Positions 17,654-28,027 of a DNA stretch of 64,000 nt are shown here, one piece after another; within the stretch, counting starts at the first letter, position 1; each line of letters begins with the position of its first letter. Origin of the DNA: Sideroxydans sp. GTDB lineage: Bacteria; Pseudomonadota; Gammaproteobacteria; Burkholderiales; Gallionellaceae. The notes below the pieces were generated by a model. That model was not told the DNA's origin. It did no database searches and saw only the letters and a program-made list of their open reading frames with translations. Where the stretch lies: contig JAGXGC010000012.1 in the NCBI GenBank assembly GCA_024636935.1, positions 33,214-97,213 on the forward strand, written 5' to 3'. The position numbers were made by a program, and so were the translations under genes.

Positions 17654-17698
17654 ATTTGCCGCGGGCAGCAGGAATCGTTACAGAACAGATAGGTAACG

Positions 17699-18169
17699 CT
17701 ATTCTTTGATATGACGGGCGGAACGAAAACCATCCAGAATCAACAGCACCGCCCCCAGGGTGATCGCCGAGTCAGCCACGTTGAAGGCGGCGAAGTGATA
17801 GCCCGCCGCGTAAAAATCCAGAAAGTCGACCACGTAGCCGTAGGCGATTCGGTCGATCAGATTACCTAATGCGCCACCAAGGATGAGCGCCAACGCCAAA
17901 GCAAACAGTTTCTCAGCCTGATGTTTGCGCAGCAGCCACACGATCCACACCGATGCCACGATGGCGATGAGAGAGAACAGCCAGCGTTGCATACCCCCCG
18001 CGTCGCTCAGGAAGCTGAATGCAGCGCCGGTGTTATGTGCCAGCACCAGATTGAAGAATGAGGTGATGGGTAACGATTCACCATAGATGAAGTGGCTAGT
18101 GATCGCTGCCTTGCTCGTCTGGTCGAGCACGATGACGATGATTGCCAGCAGCAGCCAGCGCTTAAGCAT
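17699..18169 (-). CDS. lspA: Lipoprotein signal peptidase (signal peptidase II)
   Basis: A 156-residue inner-membrane aspartyl protease with four hydrophobic helices. The two catalytic Asp are in [10 protein letters not shown] (near residue 114) and FNVADSAI (near 136). The family motif [10 protein letters not shown] is present. It removes the signal peptides of lipoproteins; several with lipoboxes are encoded in this window (LpoB, COG3014, YcfL, BamD, DUF3750). Its start lies inside the 3' end of ileS (8-base overlap), the usual arrangement. Confidence 0.97.
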   Translation of the reverse strand: MLKRWLLLAIIVIVLDQTSKAAITSHFIYGESLPITSFFNLVLAHNTGAAFSFLSDAGGMQRWLFSLIAIVASVWIVWLLRKHQAEKLFALALALILGGALGNLIDRIAYGYVVDFLDFYAAGYHFAAFNVADSAITLGAVLLILDGFRSARHIKE

Positions 18170-20954
18170 GCTTGCGCGCCTCGCCGTCGCCGAACAAGTT
18201 GCTTACGCAACGTCCGCACAGCGTCGGATGATTGGCATCGCTGCCCACGTCCTCGCGGTAGTGCCAGCAGCGTTCACATTTCTCGTGTGTGCTCGGTGTG
18301 ACTTTGATTTCCAACTCACCTTCGCGCTGATGCACATTGGCACGCGAGGTGATCAGCACGAAGCGCAAGTCGTCATCCAAACGCGACAACAACTCGAAGG
18401 TCTCTTTAGCAGCGTACACATCCACTTCGGCTTGCAAGTCAGAGCCTATAGCCCCCACAGAACGCTGATCTTCCAGCTTCTTGTTGACCAGTTCACGAAC
18501 AGCGCGGATGTCTGCCCAGGCACTCACCTGCTCGCCGCTCAAACCGGAATCTGGCAACTCATACCACAGCTGTTCGAACACACTTACCTCGTCGCCACCG
18601 TTCAGCGTCGCCCACACTTCCTCACCCGTGAAGCTGAGGATAGGTGCGATCAAGCGGCCCAGTGCCTGCGTGATGTGATACAGCGCGTTCTGTGCAGAAC
18701 GGCGTGCTTTCGATGTCTCACCTGCCGTGTACAGGCGATCTTTTAGGATATTGAGATAGAAACTACCCAACTCTTCCGAACAGAAACCTTGCAGCTTCTG
18801 CACAGCTAAGTGGAACTCGTAACGGTCGTAATCGGCACGCACATCTTCTTGCAGCTTCTGTATCAGCGACAGTGCGTAGCGGTCGATCTCCAACCATTCA
18901 GTGACCGGCATCGCATCACGTTGCGCGTCAAAATCACTCACGTTGGCCAGCAGGAATCGCAAAGTATTGCGAATGCGGCGATAGCTGTCGGTCACTCGCT
19001 TAAGTATCTCGTCGGAGATGGTCAGCTCACCGGAGTAGTCGGTCGAAGCCGTCCACAGGCGCAGCATGTCCGCGCCCATAGTGTCGATCACCTTCTGCGG
19101 TGCGATAACGTTGCCCTTGGATTTCGACATCTTGTGGCCCTTACCGTCCACCACGAAACCATGCGTCAGCAAGGCATCATAAGGTGCGCGACCATTGATG
19201 GCGCAACCGGTCAGCAAGGAAGACTGGAACCAACCACGATGCTGGTCTGAACCCTCCAGATACAGATCGGCCGGTGCGCGCAGACCTTCGCGTTTCGCCA
19301 GCACGGAATAATGCGTCGCACCGGAATCGAACCACACGTCCAGCGTGTCGGTCAGCTTGCGGTAGTCCACGGCATCGTCACCCAACAGCTCGGCGCTGTT
19401 CAGCGAGAACCATGCCTCGATGCCAGTCTTCTCCACGCGCTTCGCCACTTCTTCCAGCAGCTCCGGCGTACGCGGATGCAGTTGCAATGTCTCTTTGTGC
19501 ACAAAGAACGGCATCGGCACGCCCCAGTTTCGCTGACGCGATACACACCAGTCGGGACGGTTCTTGATCATCGCTTCGATGCGCGCACGGCCCCATGCGG
19601 GGTAGAACTTGGTGTCCGCCACCGCATCGTTCGCCAGCTGGCGCAAAGTCACCCCCTCCTCGCCCTGCTCCATGCCGATGAACCACTGCGGCGTGGCGCG
19701 GAAGATGATGGGCGTCTTGTGACGCCAGCAATGCGGATAACTGTGCTTCATCTTTTCCTGATGCAGCAGATGACCGCTGGCTGCCAACGCTTCCAGCACG
19801 ATGTCGTTACCCTTCCACACGAACACACCTGCCAACGGCGTCTCGCCCACCGGCAAAGTAGTCGAGATGAACTTGCCGTCGTCACCTACCGGATTCTCCA
19901 CCGGCAAGCTATATCTCTGACCGACCACATAGTCGTCCACACCGTGCGCCGGTGCGGTATGCACTAGACCAGTACCCGCTTCCAGCGTGACGTGTTCACC
20001 GCAGATGATGGGCACGATGCGGTCATAGAACGGATGTTGCAGCGGCAGGTTCTCCAGTGCACTACCCTTGCCTGCGCCGACCACTTCCGCTTGCAGTTGA
20101 TAGCGCTGCACGCAAGATTCGAGCAGATCGCCCACCAGCAGCAGATAGCCCTTGTCGGTCTTAGCCAGACGATATTCATATTCGGGATGCACGCTCACCG
20201 CTTGGTTGGCAGGTAACGTCCAAGGCGTAGTTGTCCAGATCACCGCATACACTTTCGCGCTGCCGGGGAGCGACACACCGAGCGCGCGACCTAATGCTTC
20301 GACGTCTTTCACCTCGAAGCCAACGTCGATTGCGGGCGATACTTTGTCTTCATATTCAACTTCTGCCTCGGCCAATGCAGAGCCGCAATCAAGACACCAG
20401 TTCACCGGCTTGCGGCCCTGATACAGATAACCGTTCTGTTGGATCTGACCTAGCGCGCGGATGATGTCCGCTTCGGTCTGGAAGTCCATGGTCAGGTAAG
20501 GATTGTCCCAATCACCCAAAACACCGAGACGGATAAAGTCTTTCTTCTGGCGCTCGACTTGTTCCTTCGCGTATTCGCGGCACAGTTCGCGGAACTGCGA
20601 TGCAGGAATCGCCTTACCGTGTTTCTTCTCCACCTGCAATTCGATGGGCAGACCGTGGCAGTCCCAGCCCGGCACATAAGGCGCATCGAAGCCGCTCAGC
20701 GTCTTGCCCTTGATGATGATGTCCTTCAACACTTTGTTTACTGCGTGGCCGATGTGGATGTCACCGTTCGCATACGGAGGGCCATCGTGCAGGATGAATT
20801 GCGGACGCCCCTTGGCGGCAGCACGGATGCGCTGATAGCGCTGCTGCGCTTGCCATTGCTCCAACATCTTCGGCTCACGCTTGGCGAGGTCGCCGCGCAT
20901 GGGGAATGCCGTGTCGGGCAGGTTCAGTGGGTATTTCTTTTTGTCTTCGGCCAT
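18162..20954 (-). CDS. ileS: Isoleucyl-tRNA synthetase
   Basis: A 930-residue class I synthetase, normal length for the bacterial enzyme. HIGH is at residues 67-70 after DGPPYANGD; the KMSKSKGN loop is near 608. The editing domain lies between, with [10 protein letters not shown] and HTAPAHG motifs. A C-terminal zinc site is formed by CERCWHYR and CGRCV (from about residue 891). It charges tRNA-Ile and edits Val. It is preceded by ribF after a 211-base gap and overlaps lspA. Confidence 0.98.
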   Translation of the reverse strand: MAEDKKKYPLNLPDTAFPMRGDLAKREPKMLEQWQAQQRYQRIRAAAKGRPQFILHDGPPYANGDIHIGHAVNKVLKDIIIKGKTLSGFDAPYVPGWDCHGLPIELQVEKKHGKAIPASQFRELCREYAKEQVERQKKDFIRLGVLGDWDNPYLTMDFQTEADIIRALGQIQQNGYLYQGRKPVNWCLDCGSALAEAEVEYEDKVSPAIDVGFEVKDVEALGRALGVSLPGSAKVYAVIWTTTPWTLPANQAVSVHPEYEYRLAKTDKGYLLLVGDLLESCVQRYQLQAEVVGAGKGSALENLPLQHPFYDRIVPIICGEHVTLEAGTGLVHTAPAHGVDDYVVGQRYSLPVENPVGDDGKFISTTLPVGETPLAGVFVWKGNDIVLEALAASGHLLHQEKMKHSYPHCWRHKTPIIFRATPQWFIGMEQGEEGVTLRQLANDAVADTKFYPAWGRARIEAMIKNRPDWCVSRQRNWGVPMPFFVHKETLQLHPRTPELLEEVAKRVEKTGIEAWFSLNSAELLGDDAVDYRKLTDTLDVWFDSGATHYSVLAKREGLRAPADLYLEGSDQHRGWFQSSLLTGCAINGRAPYDALLTHGFVVDGKGHKMSKSKGNVIAPQKVIDTMGADMLRLWTASTDYSGELTISDEILKRVTDSYRRIRNTLRFLLANVSDFDAQRDAMPVTEWLEIDRYALSLIQKLQEDVRADYDRYEFHLAVQKLQGFCSEELGSFYLNILKDRLYTAGETSKARRSAQNALYHITQALGRLIAPILSFTGEEVWATLNGGDEVSVFEQLWYELPDSGLSGEQVSAWADIRAVRELVNKKLEDQRSVGAIGSDLQAEVDVYAAKETFELLSRLDDDLRFVLITSRANVHQREGELEIKVTPSTHEKCERCWHYREDVGSDANHPTLCGRCVSNLFGDGEARKHA

Positions 20955-20991
20955 ATTCTTCTCAAGAACAATTCATTAATAATTTCCCGCC

Positions 20992-21160
20992 TCGTCATTC
21001 CGGCGGAGGCCGGAATCCAGCGCATTTATCAATAATGCAGTCGGGTTTTGTCCCGCTTCGCGGGATTGTTTAATCATCTGGATTCCGGCCTACGCCGGAT
21101 AACCAGCCACTTGCCAGCTTGCTGGCTTAGTGGATTGGCTAGTAGTTCCATCAATGACGA
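20992..21160. repeat. REP-like paired palindromic element between ribF and ileS
   Basis: The gap holds an inverted pair: CATTCCGGCGGAGGCCGGAA... at 20996-21020 and its near-complement at 21078-21098 (20 of 21 positions match). Between and after them are hairpins TCCCGC-TTC-GCGGGA (21051-21065) and GCCAGC-TT-GCTGGC (21113-21126). The whole unit is bounded by an 8-base inverted repeat TCGTCATT (20992-20999) / AATGACGA (21153-21160). This consensus is common between genes in proteobacterial genomes. It would form a large structure in the ribF-ileS transcript. Confidence 0.7.
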
Positions 21161-21165
21161 AATAC

Positions 21166-22092
21166 TCACTCATGATCGATAAACCATTGCTTTGCATTAT
21201 TCACATCTGACGCGATCTGACGCGTCAGCGCTTCCAAACCGTCGAACTTCATCTCGTCGCGCAACTTGTGCAGGAATTCCACCCGCAAGTGCCTGCCGTA
21301 TATCTGCTGTTCGAACTCGAACAGATGCACTTCCAGCACATACTTAGCATCGTGCTTCAGCGTCGGGCGCAGCCCTAGGCTGGCCACGCCCTGCAACACG
21401 CCGAGTCCATCCGAATGCACATTCACCACAAACACGCCTTTGAGCGGCGGCAGGTTGTGCTTCATCTGGATGTTCGCCGTGGGATAACCCAGCTTGCGAC
21501 CCACCGCATCACCGTGCACCACACGCCCGCTGATGCTGTAGGGGCGACCCAGATAATCGCGGGCGATATCCAGCTTTCCTTCCGCCAGCGCGTTGCGTAT
21601 CGCCGTGCTGGAGACACGCACGCCGTCGAACAAAACACTGTGCATCGCTGCCACTTCGAAACCTTGCTGCGCACCGGCCTGCTGCATCAATGCAAAATCA
21701 CCACCGCGCCCGCTGCCGAAGCGGAAGTCGTCTCCGATCAGCACATGCTGCGCACGCAGCGACTCCACCAAGGTCAGGATAAAATCGTCCGCCGACTTCT
21801 GCGCGAACACCTTATCGAATGGACACACATACACGCGATCTATGCCCATCTCGCGAAACAGCTCCAACTTCTCGCGCAGACTGGTGAGTCGCGCCGGGGC
21901 TTTAAGCGGAGTGAAGAATTCGCGCGGATGCGGCTCGAAAGTCACCACCGCTGTCTGCAAACCACGCGCCTGCGCCGTCTCACGCAATTCCTTGAGCATC
22001 GCCTGATGCCCCAGATGCACCCCGTCAAAATTGCCGATGGTGACCGCCAGAGGTCGAAAATCCGTAGAATGGAGGCCGCGTAGAATCTGCAT
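21166..22092 (-). CDS. ribF: Bifunctional riboflavin kinase / FAD synthetase
   Basis: A 308-residue protein. The N-terminal FAD synthetase domain (about 1-180) shows TIGNFDGVHLGHQAML, the nucleotidyltransferase HxGH-type motif, and ISSTAIRNALAEG-like VSSTAIRNAL. The C-terminal flavokinase domain has GYPTANIQ and HLFEFEQQIYGRHLRVEFLHKLRDE. It makes FMN and FAD from riboflavin. It is the first gene of the ribF-ileS-lspA-ispH block and diverges from the hemerythrin pair. Confidence 0.96.
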   Translation of the reverse strand: MQILRGLHSTDFRPLAVTIGNFDGVHLGHQAMLKELRETAQARGLQTAVVTFEPHPREFFTPLKAPARLTSLREKLELFREMGIDRVYVCPFDKVFAQKSADDFILTLVESLRAQHVLIGDDFRFGSGRGGDFALMQQAGAQQGFEVAAMHSVLFDGVRVSSTAIRNALAEGKLDIARDYLGRPYSISGRVVHGDAVGRKLGYPTANIQMKHNLPPLKGVFVVNVHSDGLGVLQGVASLGLRPTLKHDAKYVLEVHLFEFEQQIYGRHLRVEFLHKLRDEMKFDGLEALTRQIASDVNNAKQWFIDHE

Positions 22093-22149
22093 AGGGCGCG
22101 GATTATACAGCCTTACACCCCGTAATCACCCCCGCCAAAAAGGGAATAC

Positions 22150-22548
22150 ATGCTGAACTACCCCCGGGTTGCGATCGACTTCATGAACAATGACCACGCC
22201 GAATTCGTCGCCCTGCGCAAACATCTGCTCAACCTGCTGCATATGGGCGCGGATCACACGCAGGTAGACGCCATGCTGGAAAACCTGTTGGAGCACACAC
22301 GCCGCCACTTCGCCGAGGAAGAGCAACTGATGCTGTCGGTCAAATTCCCACCCTATCCCATGCACAAGGGGGAGCACGACAAAGTGCTGACCGACATGAA
22401 TAGCCGCATCGAAAAATGGAAAGCTTCACGCAATACAAAAGATATCAGCAGCTGGCTGGAACATGCGGTACGCGACTGGTTCGTCAATCACGTAAGCAGC
22501 ATGGATTTCGTCACAGCGGCCTATATCCAAGCGCGGAGCGAAGGATGA
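22150..22548 (+). CDS. Bacteriohemerythrin, full ligand set
   Basis: A 132-residue single-domain four-helix protein. The di-iron ligands can be read directly: His16, His53 and Glu57 (HFAEE), His72 and His76 (HKGEH), His114 and Asp119 (HVSSMD). Such proteins bind O2 reversibly and serve O2 storage, delivery or sensing at low oxygen. The stop overlaps the start of a second hemerythrin (ATGA), so both are made together. The upstream 57 bases contain AAGGGA as ribosome site; the gene diverges from ribF. Confidence 0.92.
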   Translation: MLNYPRVAIDFMNNDHAEFVALRKHLLNLLHMGADHTQVDAMLENLLEHTRRHFAEEEQLMLSVKFPPYPMHKGEHDKVLTDMNSRIEKWKASRNTKDISSWLEHAVRDWFVNHVSSMDFVTAAYIQARSEG

Positions 22549-22913
22549 GCGAAGACATATTCGACCATAGTCATTTCGTAAAAGCCCATGCGGCCATGCT
22601 GGAACTGCTGGACGCAGATGCGACGGAAGATGCTTTGAACGAAACGCTAGCTGCCATGCAGGGAAGTCTGCAGCAGCAGTTCTCCAAAGAAGAGCAAGCC
22701 ATGCAAGCCGCACAGTTCGGCCCGCTGGATGCGCACAAGAAAGACCACGACCAAGCCTTGGAACGCCTATCTGCCCGCATCGTGCAATGGCAGGAGTCGC
22801 ACGACCGGAAAGCTTTGCTGGAATATCTGGAAGGGCCGTTCTCGGACTGGTTCGTACGCCACGTCAATACACGCGACTTCATCACTGCACAGCGACTCTC
22901 GCTGGGTGTCTAG
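22545..22913 (+). CDS. Hemerythrin-like protein lacking one His ligand
   Basis: A 122-residue homologue of the gene before it. Glu49, His64, His68, His106 and Asp111 line up with the di-iron ligands, and a helix-1 His is available (His15). The second His, expected in HFxxE, is Gln45 (QQFSKEE). The loss might change O2 binding or turn the pocket toward another ligand. The ATG at 22545 overlaps the upstream TGA, with AAGG just upstream; a longer frame in the same register would lie inside the first hemerythrin and was not used. Its stop overlaps the convergent YkgJ gene. Confidence 0.85.
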   Translation: MSEDIFDHSHFVKAHAAMLELLDADATEDALNETLAAMQGSLQQQFSKEEQAMQAAQFGPLDAHKKDHDQALERLSARIVQWQESHDRKALLEYLEGPFSDWFVRHVNTRDFITAQRLSLGV

Positions 22914-23245
22914 TTTCCGACCATCGGCGGCACGATGCCGCGCAGCTTGAAACAACTTGGGTTCGGCGATCCGTCCAACTCATATTCGTTGAACTCGCGG
23001 CACACCTGCGGACGGTCTGCGTAGATGGCGCACCGCACCGCCTGCCCCACTTCTCCCTCCAGCGCGATGCAGCGCGGCGGATAGCTATCCGTGCCCTTCA
23101 TGCAGAAGGATTGTTCATTAAGGTGATGGGTGAGTTTGAGCGGCACATAGCCGCCTAGAGAACTATCTGCTTCTTCGCGGTGCAGCACGATGCGAAAGTG
23201 TGCGCAGCATGCGCCACAAGTCAGGCAGGGATTTCCCGCATTCAT
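22910..23245 (-). CDS. YkgJ-family cysteine-cluster protein
   Basis: A 111-residue protein with the [13 protein letters not shown] motif near the N-terminus and further Cys at the CMKG, RCIAL, RCAIY, VCREF and SCFKL positions. This eight-Cys pattern defines the YkgJ/UPF0153 zinc- or iron-binding family. The biochemical role is unknown. Its ATG overlaps the rimO stop by 4 bases, so it is the last gene of the ZIP-CDF-rimO operon. Confidence 0.85.
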   Translation of the reverse strand: MNAGNPCLTCGACCAHFRIVLHREEADSSLGGYVPLKLTHHLNEQSFCMKGTDSYPPRCIALEGEVGQAVRCAIYADRPQVCREFNEYELDGSPNPSCFKLRGIVPPMVGN

Positions 23246-24561
23246 TCCTTGACGACTTCAGCGTGCAAGTCGTGCTCGTCGGAACCGGTGATCTTCACCG
23301 TGACAAACTCGCCCACTTCCAAGTCTTCGCCGTCGATGTAGACCAAGCCATCGATCTCCGGCGCATCGGCGCTGCTGCGGGCGATGGAGCCCTGCTCGTC
23401 CACATCGTCCACCAGCACGGTCATGGTCTGGCCGACCTTCTTCGCCAGTTTCTCGGCGCTGATCTCTTCCTGCAGATACATCAAACGTGCCAGACGCTCT
23501 TCCTGTTCTTCGGGATCGATATGGTCAGGCAAGGCATTCGCGGCAGCCCCTTCCACCGGTGAATATTTGAATGCGCCGACGCGATCCAGTTGCGCTTCTT
23601 CGATGAAGTCGAGCAGTTCTTCGAACTCTTCTTCCGTCTCGCCGGGGAAGCCGACGATGAAGGTGCTGCGCAAGGTGATGTCAGGACAGATCTCTCGCCA
23701 TCTCTTGATGCGGGTCAGTACGTTCTCGCTGCTGGCCGGTCGCTTCATCAGCTTGAGGATGCGCTCGTTTGCATGCTGGAACGGGATGTCGAGGTAAGGC
23801 AGGATCTTGCCTTCCGCCATCAAGGGGATGACATCGTCCACGCTCGGATACGGATAGACGTAATGCAGTCGCGTCCACACACCCAGATCACCTAACGCGC
23901 CAGCTAGATCGGTCATGCGTGTCTTCAGTGGCTTGCCTTGCCAGAAGCCGGTGCGGTATTTCACATCCACACCGTATGCGGAAGTGTCCTGCGAGATGAC
24001 CAGCAATTCCTTCACGCCGGACTCGACCAGCTTCTCCGCTTCGGCCATCACATCATGCACAGGACGACTGACCAGATCACCGCGCAAGCTCGGGATGATG
24101 CAGAAGGTGCAGCTATGGTTACAGCCTTCGGATATCTTCAGGTAGGCGAAATGTTGCGGCGTGAGGCGCACGCCTTGTGGCGGCACCAGATCGACATAGG
24201 GATCATGCAAGCGCGGCAGATACTGGTGCACCGCATTCATCACCGCATCGGTCTCATGCGGGCCGGTGACGGCGAGCACCTTGGGATGCGTCTTCTGCAC
24301 GATGTCCCCCTTGGCGCCGAGGCAACCGGTGACGATGACCTTGCCGTTCTCCTGCAAGGCTTCGCCGATGGCTTCCAACGATTCGGCTACCGCACTGTCG
24401 ATGAAGCCGCAGGTGTTGACCACCACTAGGTCGGCCTCCTGATAACTGGGCGTCAGCTCATACCCTTCTGCCTGCATGCGCGTGAGGATGAGCTCGGAAT
24501 CGGATGCAGCTTTAGGGCAACCGAGTGAGACGAAACCGATCTTGGGTGCAGCTTTACTCAT
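23242..24561 (-). CDS. rimO: Ribosomal protein S12 methylthiotransferase RimO
   Basis: A 439-residue radical-SAM methylthiotransferase. N-terminal cluster cysteines are in [15 protein letters not shown] and VTGCLGA; the radical-SAM motif is [11 protein letters not shown] (about residues 148-156). A C-terminal TRAM domain covers the last 65 residues. The SLGCPKA start distinguishes RimO from MiaB. It modifies Asp89 of ribosomal protein S12. The gene starts 3 bases after the CDF gene's end and overlaps the YkgJ gene. Confidence 0.97.
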   Translation of the reverse strand: MSKAAPKIGFVSLGCPKAASDSELILTRMQAEGYELTPSYQEADLVVVNTCGFIDSAVAESLEAIGEALQENGKVIVTGCLGAKGDIVQKTHPKVLAVTGPHETDAVMNAVHQYLPRLHDPYVDLVPPQGVRLTPQHFAYLKISEGCNHSCTFCIIPSLRGDLVSRPVHDVMAEAEKLVESGVKELLVISQDTSAYGVDVKYRTGFWQGKPLKTRMTDLAGALGDLGVWTRLHYVYPYPSVDDVIPLMAEGKILPYLDIPFQHANERILKLMKRPASSENVLTRIKRWREICPDITLRSTFIVGFPGETEEEFEELLDFIEEAQLDRVGAFKYSPVEGAAANALPDHIDPEEQEERLARLMYLQEEISAEKLAKKVGQTMTVLVDDVDEQGSIARSSADAPEIDGLVYIDGEDLEVGEFVTVKITGSDEHDLHAEVVKE

Positions 24562-24564
24562 AGT

Positions 24565-25482
24565 TCATTCCTGATTTGGGTTCTCGCCACGCTCCAGATC
24601 GGCATCGACTTGCGACAGCGGATCTTCGATTGGCTCAAGGTGGGTGGTAATGTGGCTGAACGGCACGGCGGCACGTATCTCGGCCTCGATCTGTTCAACC
24701 AGATCGTGTCCGCGCTGCACCGTCCACTTGCCCGGCACCAATACATGCATGGATATGAAGGCCTGGCGTCCGGCTTCACGTGTGCGCAAGGCATGGAAGT
24801 CCAGCCCCTGCTCGCGGTACTTCACCAGTATGTTTTCAATGGCATCGATATGCTCTTGCGGAATCGCGACATCCATCAGGCCCTCAGCGGAACGATGCAG
24901 CAGCTGCCAGCCGGTCCACACGATGTTCGCTGCCACCAACAGCGCGATCACTGGATCCAGCCACAGCCAGCCACTCACCCACACCAACGCCACGCCGATG
25001 ATGACGCCAACCGAAGTCCACACATCTGTCATCAGATGCTTCGCATCCGCTTCCAGGGTGATCGAGTTATAGGCACGTCCGGCCTTGAGCAGTTCACGCG
25101 CAGCTAGCAGGTTGATGACTGATGCGACCACCGACACCAGCAAACCGACGCCCACTTCAGCAAGTGCCTGTGGATGCAGCAAACGGTCGATGGCGGCATA
25201 GGCGATGCTTATCGCCGCCAACAGAATGAGGAAACCTTCGAAAGCGCTGGAGAAGTATTCAGCCTTGCCATGACCGTAGGCATGCTTCTCATCTGCTGGA
25301 GCCGCAGCCAGCGTCAGCACATACAAGGCCATCAGCGCGCCCGCCAGATTGACGAAGGATTCCAGCGCGTCCGACAACAGACCGACCGAACCGGTCAGCC
25401 ACCAAGCCGCGCCCTTGAGCAGGATGGTAGCGACCGCAGCAGCGATAGAAAGCCAGGCGAAGCGTGTCAGATCCTTATGCAT
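24565..25482 (-). CDS. Cation diffusion facilitator (CDF) metal exporter
   Basis: A 305-residue protein with six transmembrane helices (about residues 10-205) and a cytoplasmic C-terminal domain. TM5 carries the metal-site pair HLMTD (HxxxD), but in TM2 the usual HxxxD/DxxxD is replaced by ESFVN (ExxxN). Metal specificity is therefore uncertain; Zn, Fe, Co or Mn are possible. It lies 1 base after a ZIP-family transporter gene and just before rimO. CDF proteins export divalent cations in exchange for protons. Confidence 0.88.
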   Translation of the reverse strand: MHKDLTRFAWLSIAAAVATILLKGAAWWLTGSVGLLSDALESFVNLAGALMALYVLTLAAAPADEKHAYGHGKAEYFSSAFEGFLILLAAISIAYAAIDRLLHPQALAEVGVGLLVSVVASVINLLAARELLKAGRAYNSITLEADAKHLMTDVWTSVGVIIGVALVWVSGWLWLDPVIALLVAANIVWTGWQLLHRSAEGLMDVAIPQEHIDAIENILVKYREQGLDFHALRTREAGRQAFISMHVLVPGKWTVQRGHDLVEQIEAEIRAAVPFSHITTHLEPIEDPLSQVDADLERGENPNQE

Positions 25483-25483
25483 A

Positions 25484-26257
25484 TCAGGCTCCAGCGAAAT
25501 AACCGGTCAGACCGACCGTCGCCACACCCAACATGATCAACGCCACCTGCTGCACGGTATCGCGCATCTGAGTGCGTTTGTGCAGACCGGGAATGAGATC
25601 GGCCACAGCGACATAGATCATGCTGGCTGCCGACAATGCGAGGATATAAGGCGTCCATGATTGCATGCCCTGCAATGCGTAATATGCCAGCACACCACCC
25701 GCCAAGGTGGCGAAGCTGGAGATCAGATTGAGCTGGAACGCCCGCAGCTTGCTGTAACCGGAATGCAGCAGAATCAGAAAGTCGCCGACTTCCTGCGGAA
25801 TCTCGTGCGCGATGATGGCCAGCGCGGTGACGATACCCAAATTGATATCCACCATGAAGGCCGCAGCGATGATGATGCCGTCTACAAAGTTATGGAAGGT
25901 GTCGCCGATGATGAGCATGGTGCCGCTACGTCCATGATCGTGACCAGGCTGTTCGTGCGGCTCATGCGCTTCACAATGGTCATGGTGACAATGACGCCAG
26001 ATCAACACCTTCTCCAGCGTGAAGAACAACAGAATGCCGGCCAGCACCGTACCGCTCACCGCGGCGGTGTTACCAGCCAGATCGATCGCTTCCGGCAGGA
26101 TGTCGAGGAACACTGCGCCCAGCAAAGCACCGATGGCATAGCTGACCAGCATGCCGATCCAGTGCGTGCGCGCATTCAGTGCGAACAACGCCGCGCACAA
26201 TACGCTTAGCGCGCCGCCGAATAGGCTGGCAACGATGATCCAAGACAGAACAGACAT
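25484..26257 (-). CDS. ZIP-family metal transporter
   Basis: A 257-residue protein with eight predicted helices. The cytoplasmic loop after TM3 is His rich ([20 protein letters not shown]), a typical metal-binding loop. The transport site is seen in TM4 as HNFVDG and in TM5 as [13 protein letters not shown] proteins bring Zn or Fe into the cytoplasm; this one resembles the GufA/ZupT branch. It is the first gene of an operon with a CDF exporter, rimO and a YkgJ gene. Confidence 0.9.
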   Translation of the reverse strand: MSVLSWIIVASLFGGALSVLCAALFALNARTHWIGMLVSYAIGALLGAVFLDILPEAIDLAGNTAAVSGTVLAGILLFFTLEKVLIWRHCHHDHCEAHEPHEQPGHDHGRSGTMLIIGDTFHNFVDGIIIAAAFMVDINLGIVTALAIIAHEIPQEVGDFLILLHSGYSKLRAFQLNLISSFATLAGGVLAYYALQGMQSWTPYILALSAASMIYVAVADLIPGLHKRTQMRDTVQQVALIMLGVATVGLTGYFAGA

Positions 26258-26302
26258 ATCAAACCAAGGGGATACGGGGCGCGCATTGTACCCGACCGGA
26301 CA

Positions 26303-27865
26303 CTAATCCCCCAGCACCACATCCTTGGTCTCGGGCAGGAAAAACAGTCCGATGATGGATGCCATGATGAGTATGCCGACCGGATACCACAGCCCAGCCA
26401 TCACATCGCCCGCGTTCACAGACAGCAAGGTCACCATGAACGGCGACAAGCCACCGATCCAGCCTGCACTCAGGTTATGCGGCAAGGCGGCGGCGGTGTA
26501 GCGGTTGCGTGCTTTGAACAGTTCCGGCAGCACTGCCGTCTGCGGCCCGGTGATGAGGCCGACTGCAACCACTAGCACCACCAGCAGCAGGAATAGCATG
26601 ACCGGGTTGGTCTGCTCACTGTCCGCTTTTTCTGTCCAGCCTTTCGATTTCAGTCCAGCGCTCAAGGCAGCGGGATCGAAGCCACTGACTTCCACATCCT
26701 TGCCGATGCGCACCAGAGTGCCCTCACCTGGCTCGGTGTTATGCACGATGCCGTTCTTGATGAAGAACTCCTGATTGCGCGCGCACTCGCTCTGCGCCTT
26801 GTGGAACGGGCTGTAGTCACAGCCTGTGCCGGACAGAGTCACCGATACTTCTTTATTGAAACGTTCCAGCGCGGGGTTGCCAAAATGCTGCAAGCCGTTG
26901 AACACCGGAATGATGGTGATCGCCCCCAGCAGCAAGCCCGCCAGCAATACGGGACGACGTCCGATGCGGTCAGACAGCCAGCCACACCAGATGGTGAGCG
27001 GAAACAGCAACAGTGTTGAGAGCATCACCAGCGTGCTGGCGAACTGCGCGTCCAGTCGCACCACGTTCTTGAGGAACACGTTGGCATACACCTGCGAAGT
27101 GAAGAACAGCAAGGAACCGCCCGCCGAGATGCAAAAGAACAGCAAGGCCATGCCTTTCAAGGTCTGGCGGTCACGGAAACATTCACGTAGCGGCGCTTTG
27201 GACACGCGGCCCTGCGCTTGCAGTTCTTTGAACACCGGCGATTCTTCCAGACTCATACGCGTCTTGATCGAGATGAACAACAACACCACCGAGAAAAGGA
27301 ACGGCACGCGCCAGCCCCAGCTGCTGAACGATGCATCATCGAGAAACTGGAGCAACAACACGATCTGAAAGGTAGAAACGAGGATACCCAGCGGCCCCAT
27401 CAGTTGCAGCACACTGGTGTAGAGACCGCGTCGACCTTCGGGCGCATGTTCGGTGAGATACACCGCCACACCGCCGATCTCACCACCGACTGCGAAACCT
27501 TGCAACAAACGCAGCAGCAACAGCAGCGCAGGCGCCAGCATGCCGACCTGCGCATAGGTCGGCAGCATACCAACCAGAAAAGTGGAAGCACCCATCAGAC
27601 TGATGGTGACGAGGAAGATCGGACGTCGCCCATAACGATCCGCCAGCGTCCCGAACAAGGCGGAACCCAACGGTCGAACGATCATGCCCACGCCGAACGC
27701 AGCCAGACTCGCCAGCAAAGCGGCGGTCGCATCCTCCGGCGGAAAGAACAACACACTGAAGTAAGTCGCCAGTGTGGCGAAGGTGAGGAAGTCATACCAC
27801 TCAAGGAAGGTGCCGAAACAGGCGGCGAGCACCACCTTGCGCTGGGTTTTAGTTATTGTATTCAT
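26303..27865 (-). CDS. MFS transporter, metabolite:H+ symporter (MHS) family with large loop insertion
   Basis: A 520-residue major facilitator of the ProP/KgtP type: FLEWYDF in TM1, GTLADRYGRRP in the 2-3 loop, and RLLQGFAVGGEIGG in TM4. After the helix ending near residue 350 an extra segment of about 90 residues appears, with a Cys pair (CDYSPFHKAQSEC) and a small folded-looking stretch (EVSGFDPAALSAGLKSKGW), before the last helices resume. It probably lies in the periplasm. The substrate is unknown; family members carry organic acids, betaines or amino acids. Confidence 0.85.
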   Translation of the reverse strand: MNTITKTQRKVVLAACFGTFLEWYDFLTFATLATYFSVLFFPPEDATAALLASLAAFGVGMIVRPLGSALFGTLADRYGRRPIFLVTISLMGASTFLVGMLPTYAQVGMLAPALLLLLRLLQGFAVGGEIGGVAVYLTEHAPEGRRGLYTSVLQLMGPLGILVSTFQIVLLLQFLDDASFSSWGWRVPFLFSVVLLFISIKTRMSLEESPVFKELQAQGRVSKAPLRECFRDRQTLKGMALLFFCISAGGSLLFFTSQVYANVFLKNVVRLDAQFASTLVMLSTLLLFPLTIWCGWLSDRIGRRPVLLAGLLLGAITIIPVFNGLQHFGNPALERFNKEVSVTLSGTGCDYSPFHKAQSECARNQEFFIKNGIVHNTEPGEGTLVRIGKDVEVSGFDPAALSAGLKSKGWTEKADSEQTNPVMLFLLLVVLVVAVGLITGPQTAVLPELFKARNRYTAAALPHNLSAGWIGGLSPFMVTLLSVNAGDVMAGLWYPVGILIMASIIGLFFLPETKDVVLGD

Positions 27866-28027
27866 GGCAGAGGCATGGATTGTGAACAGCGCAGGATATA
27901 AAGCATATGCTGGCGCTTGTCCACTCGAGCGCTTGATTTACAGTGTAGAGACACACACAATGGCGGCGTATTGAACCATTCGTCGCTGGCCATTGTCACA
28001 GCGCGGCCTTAACTTTCGGAGATCACG

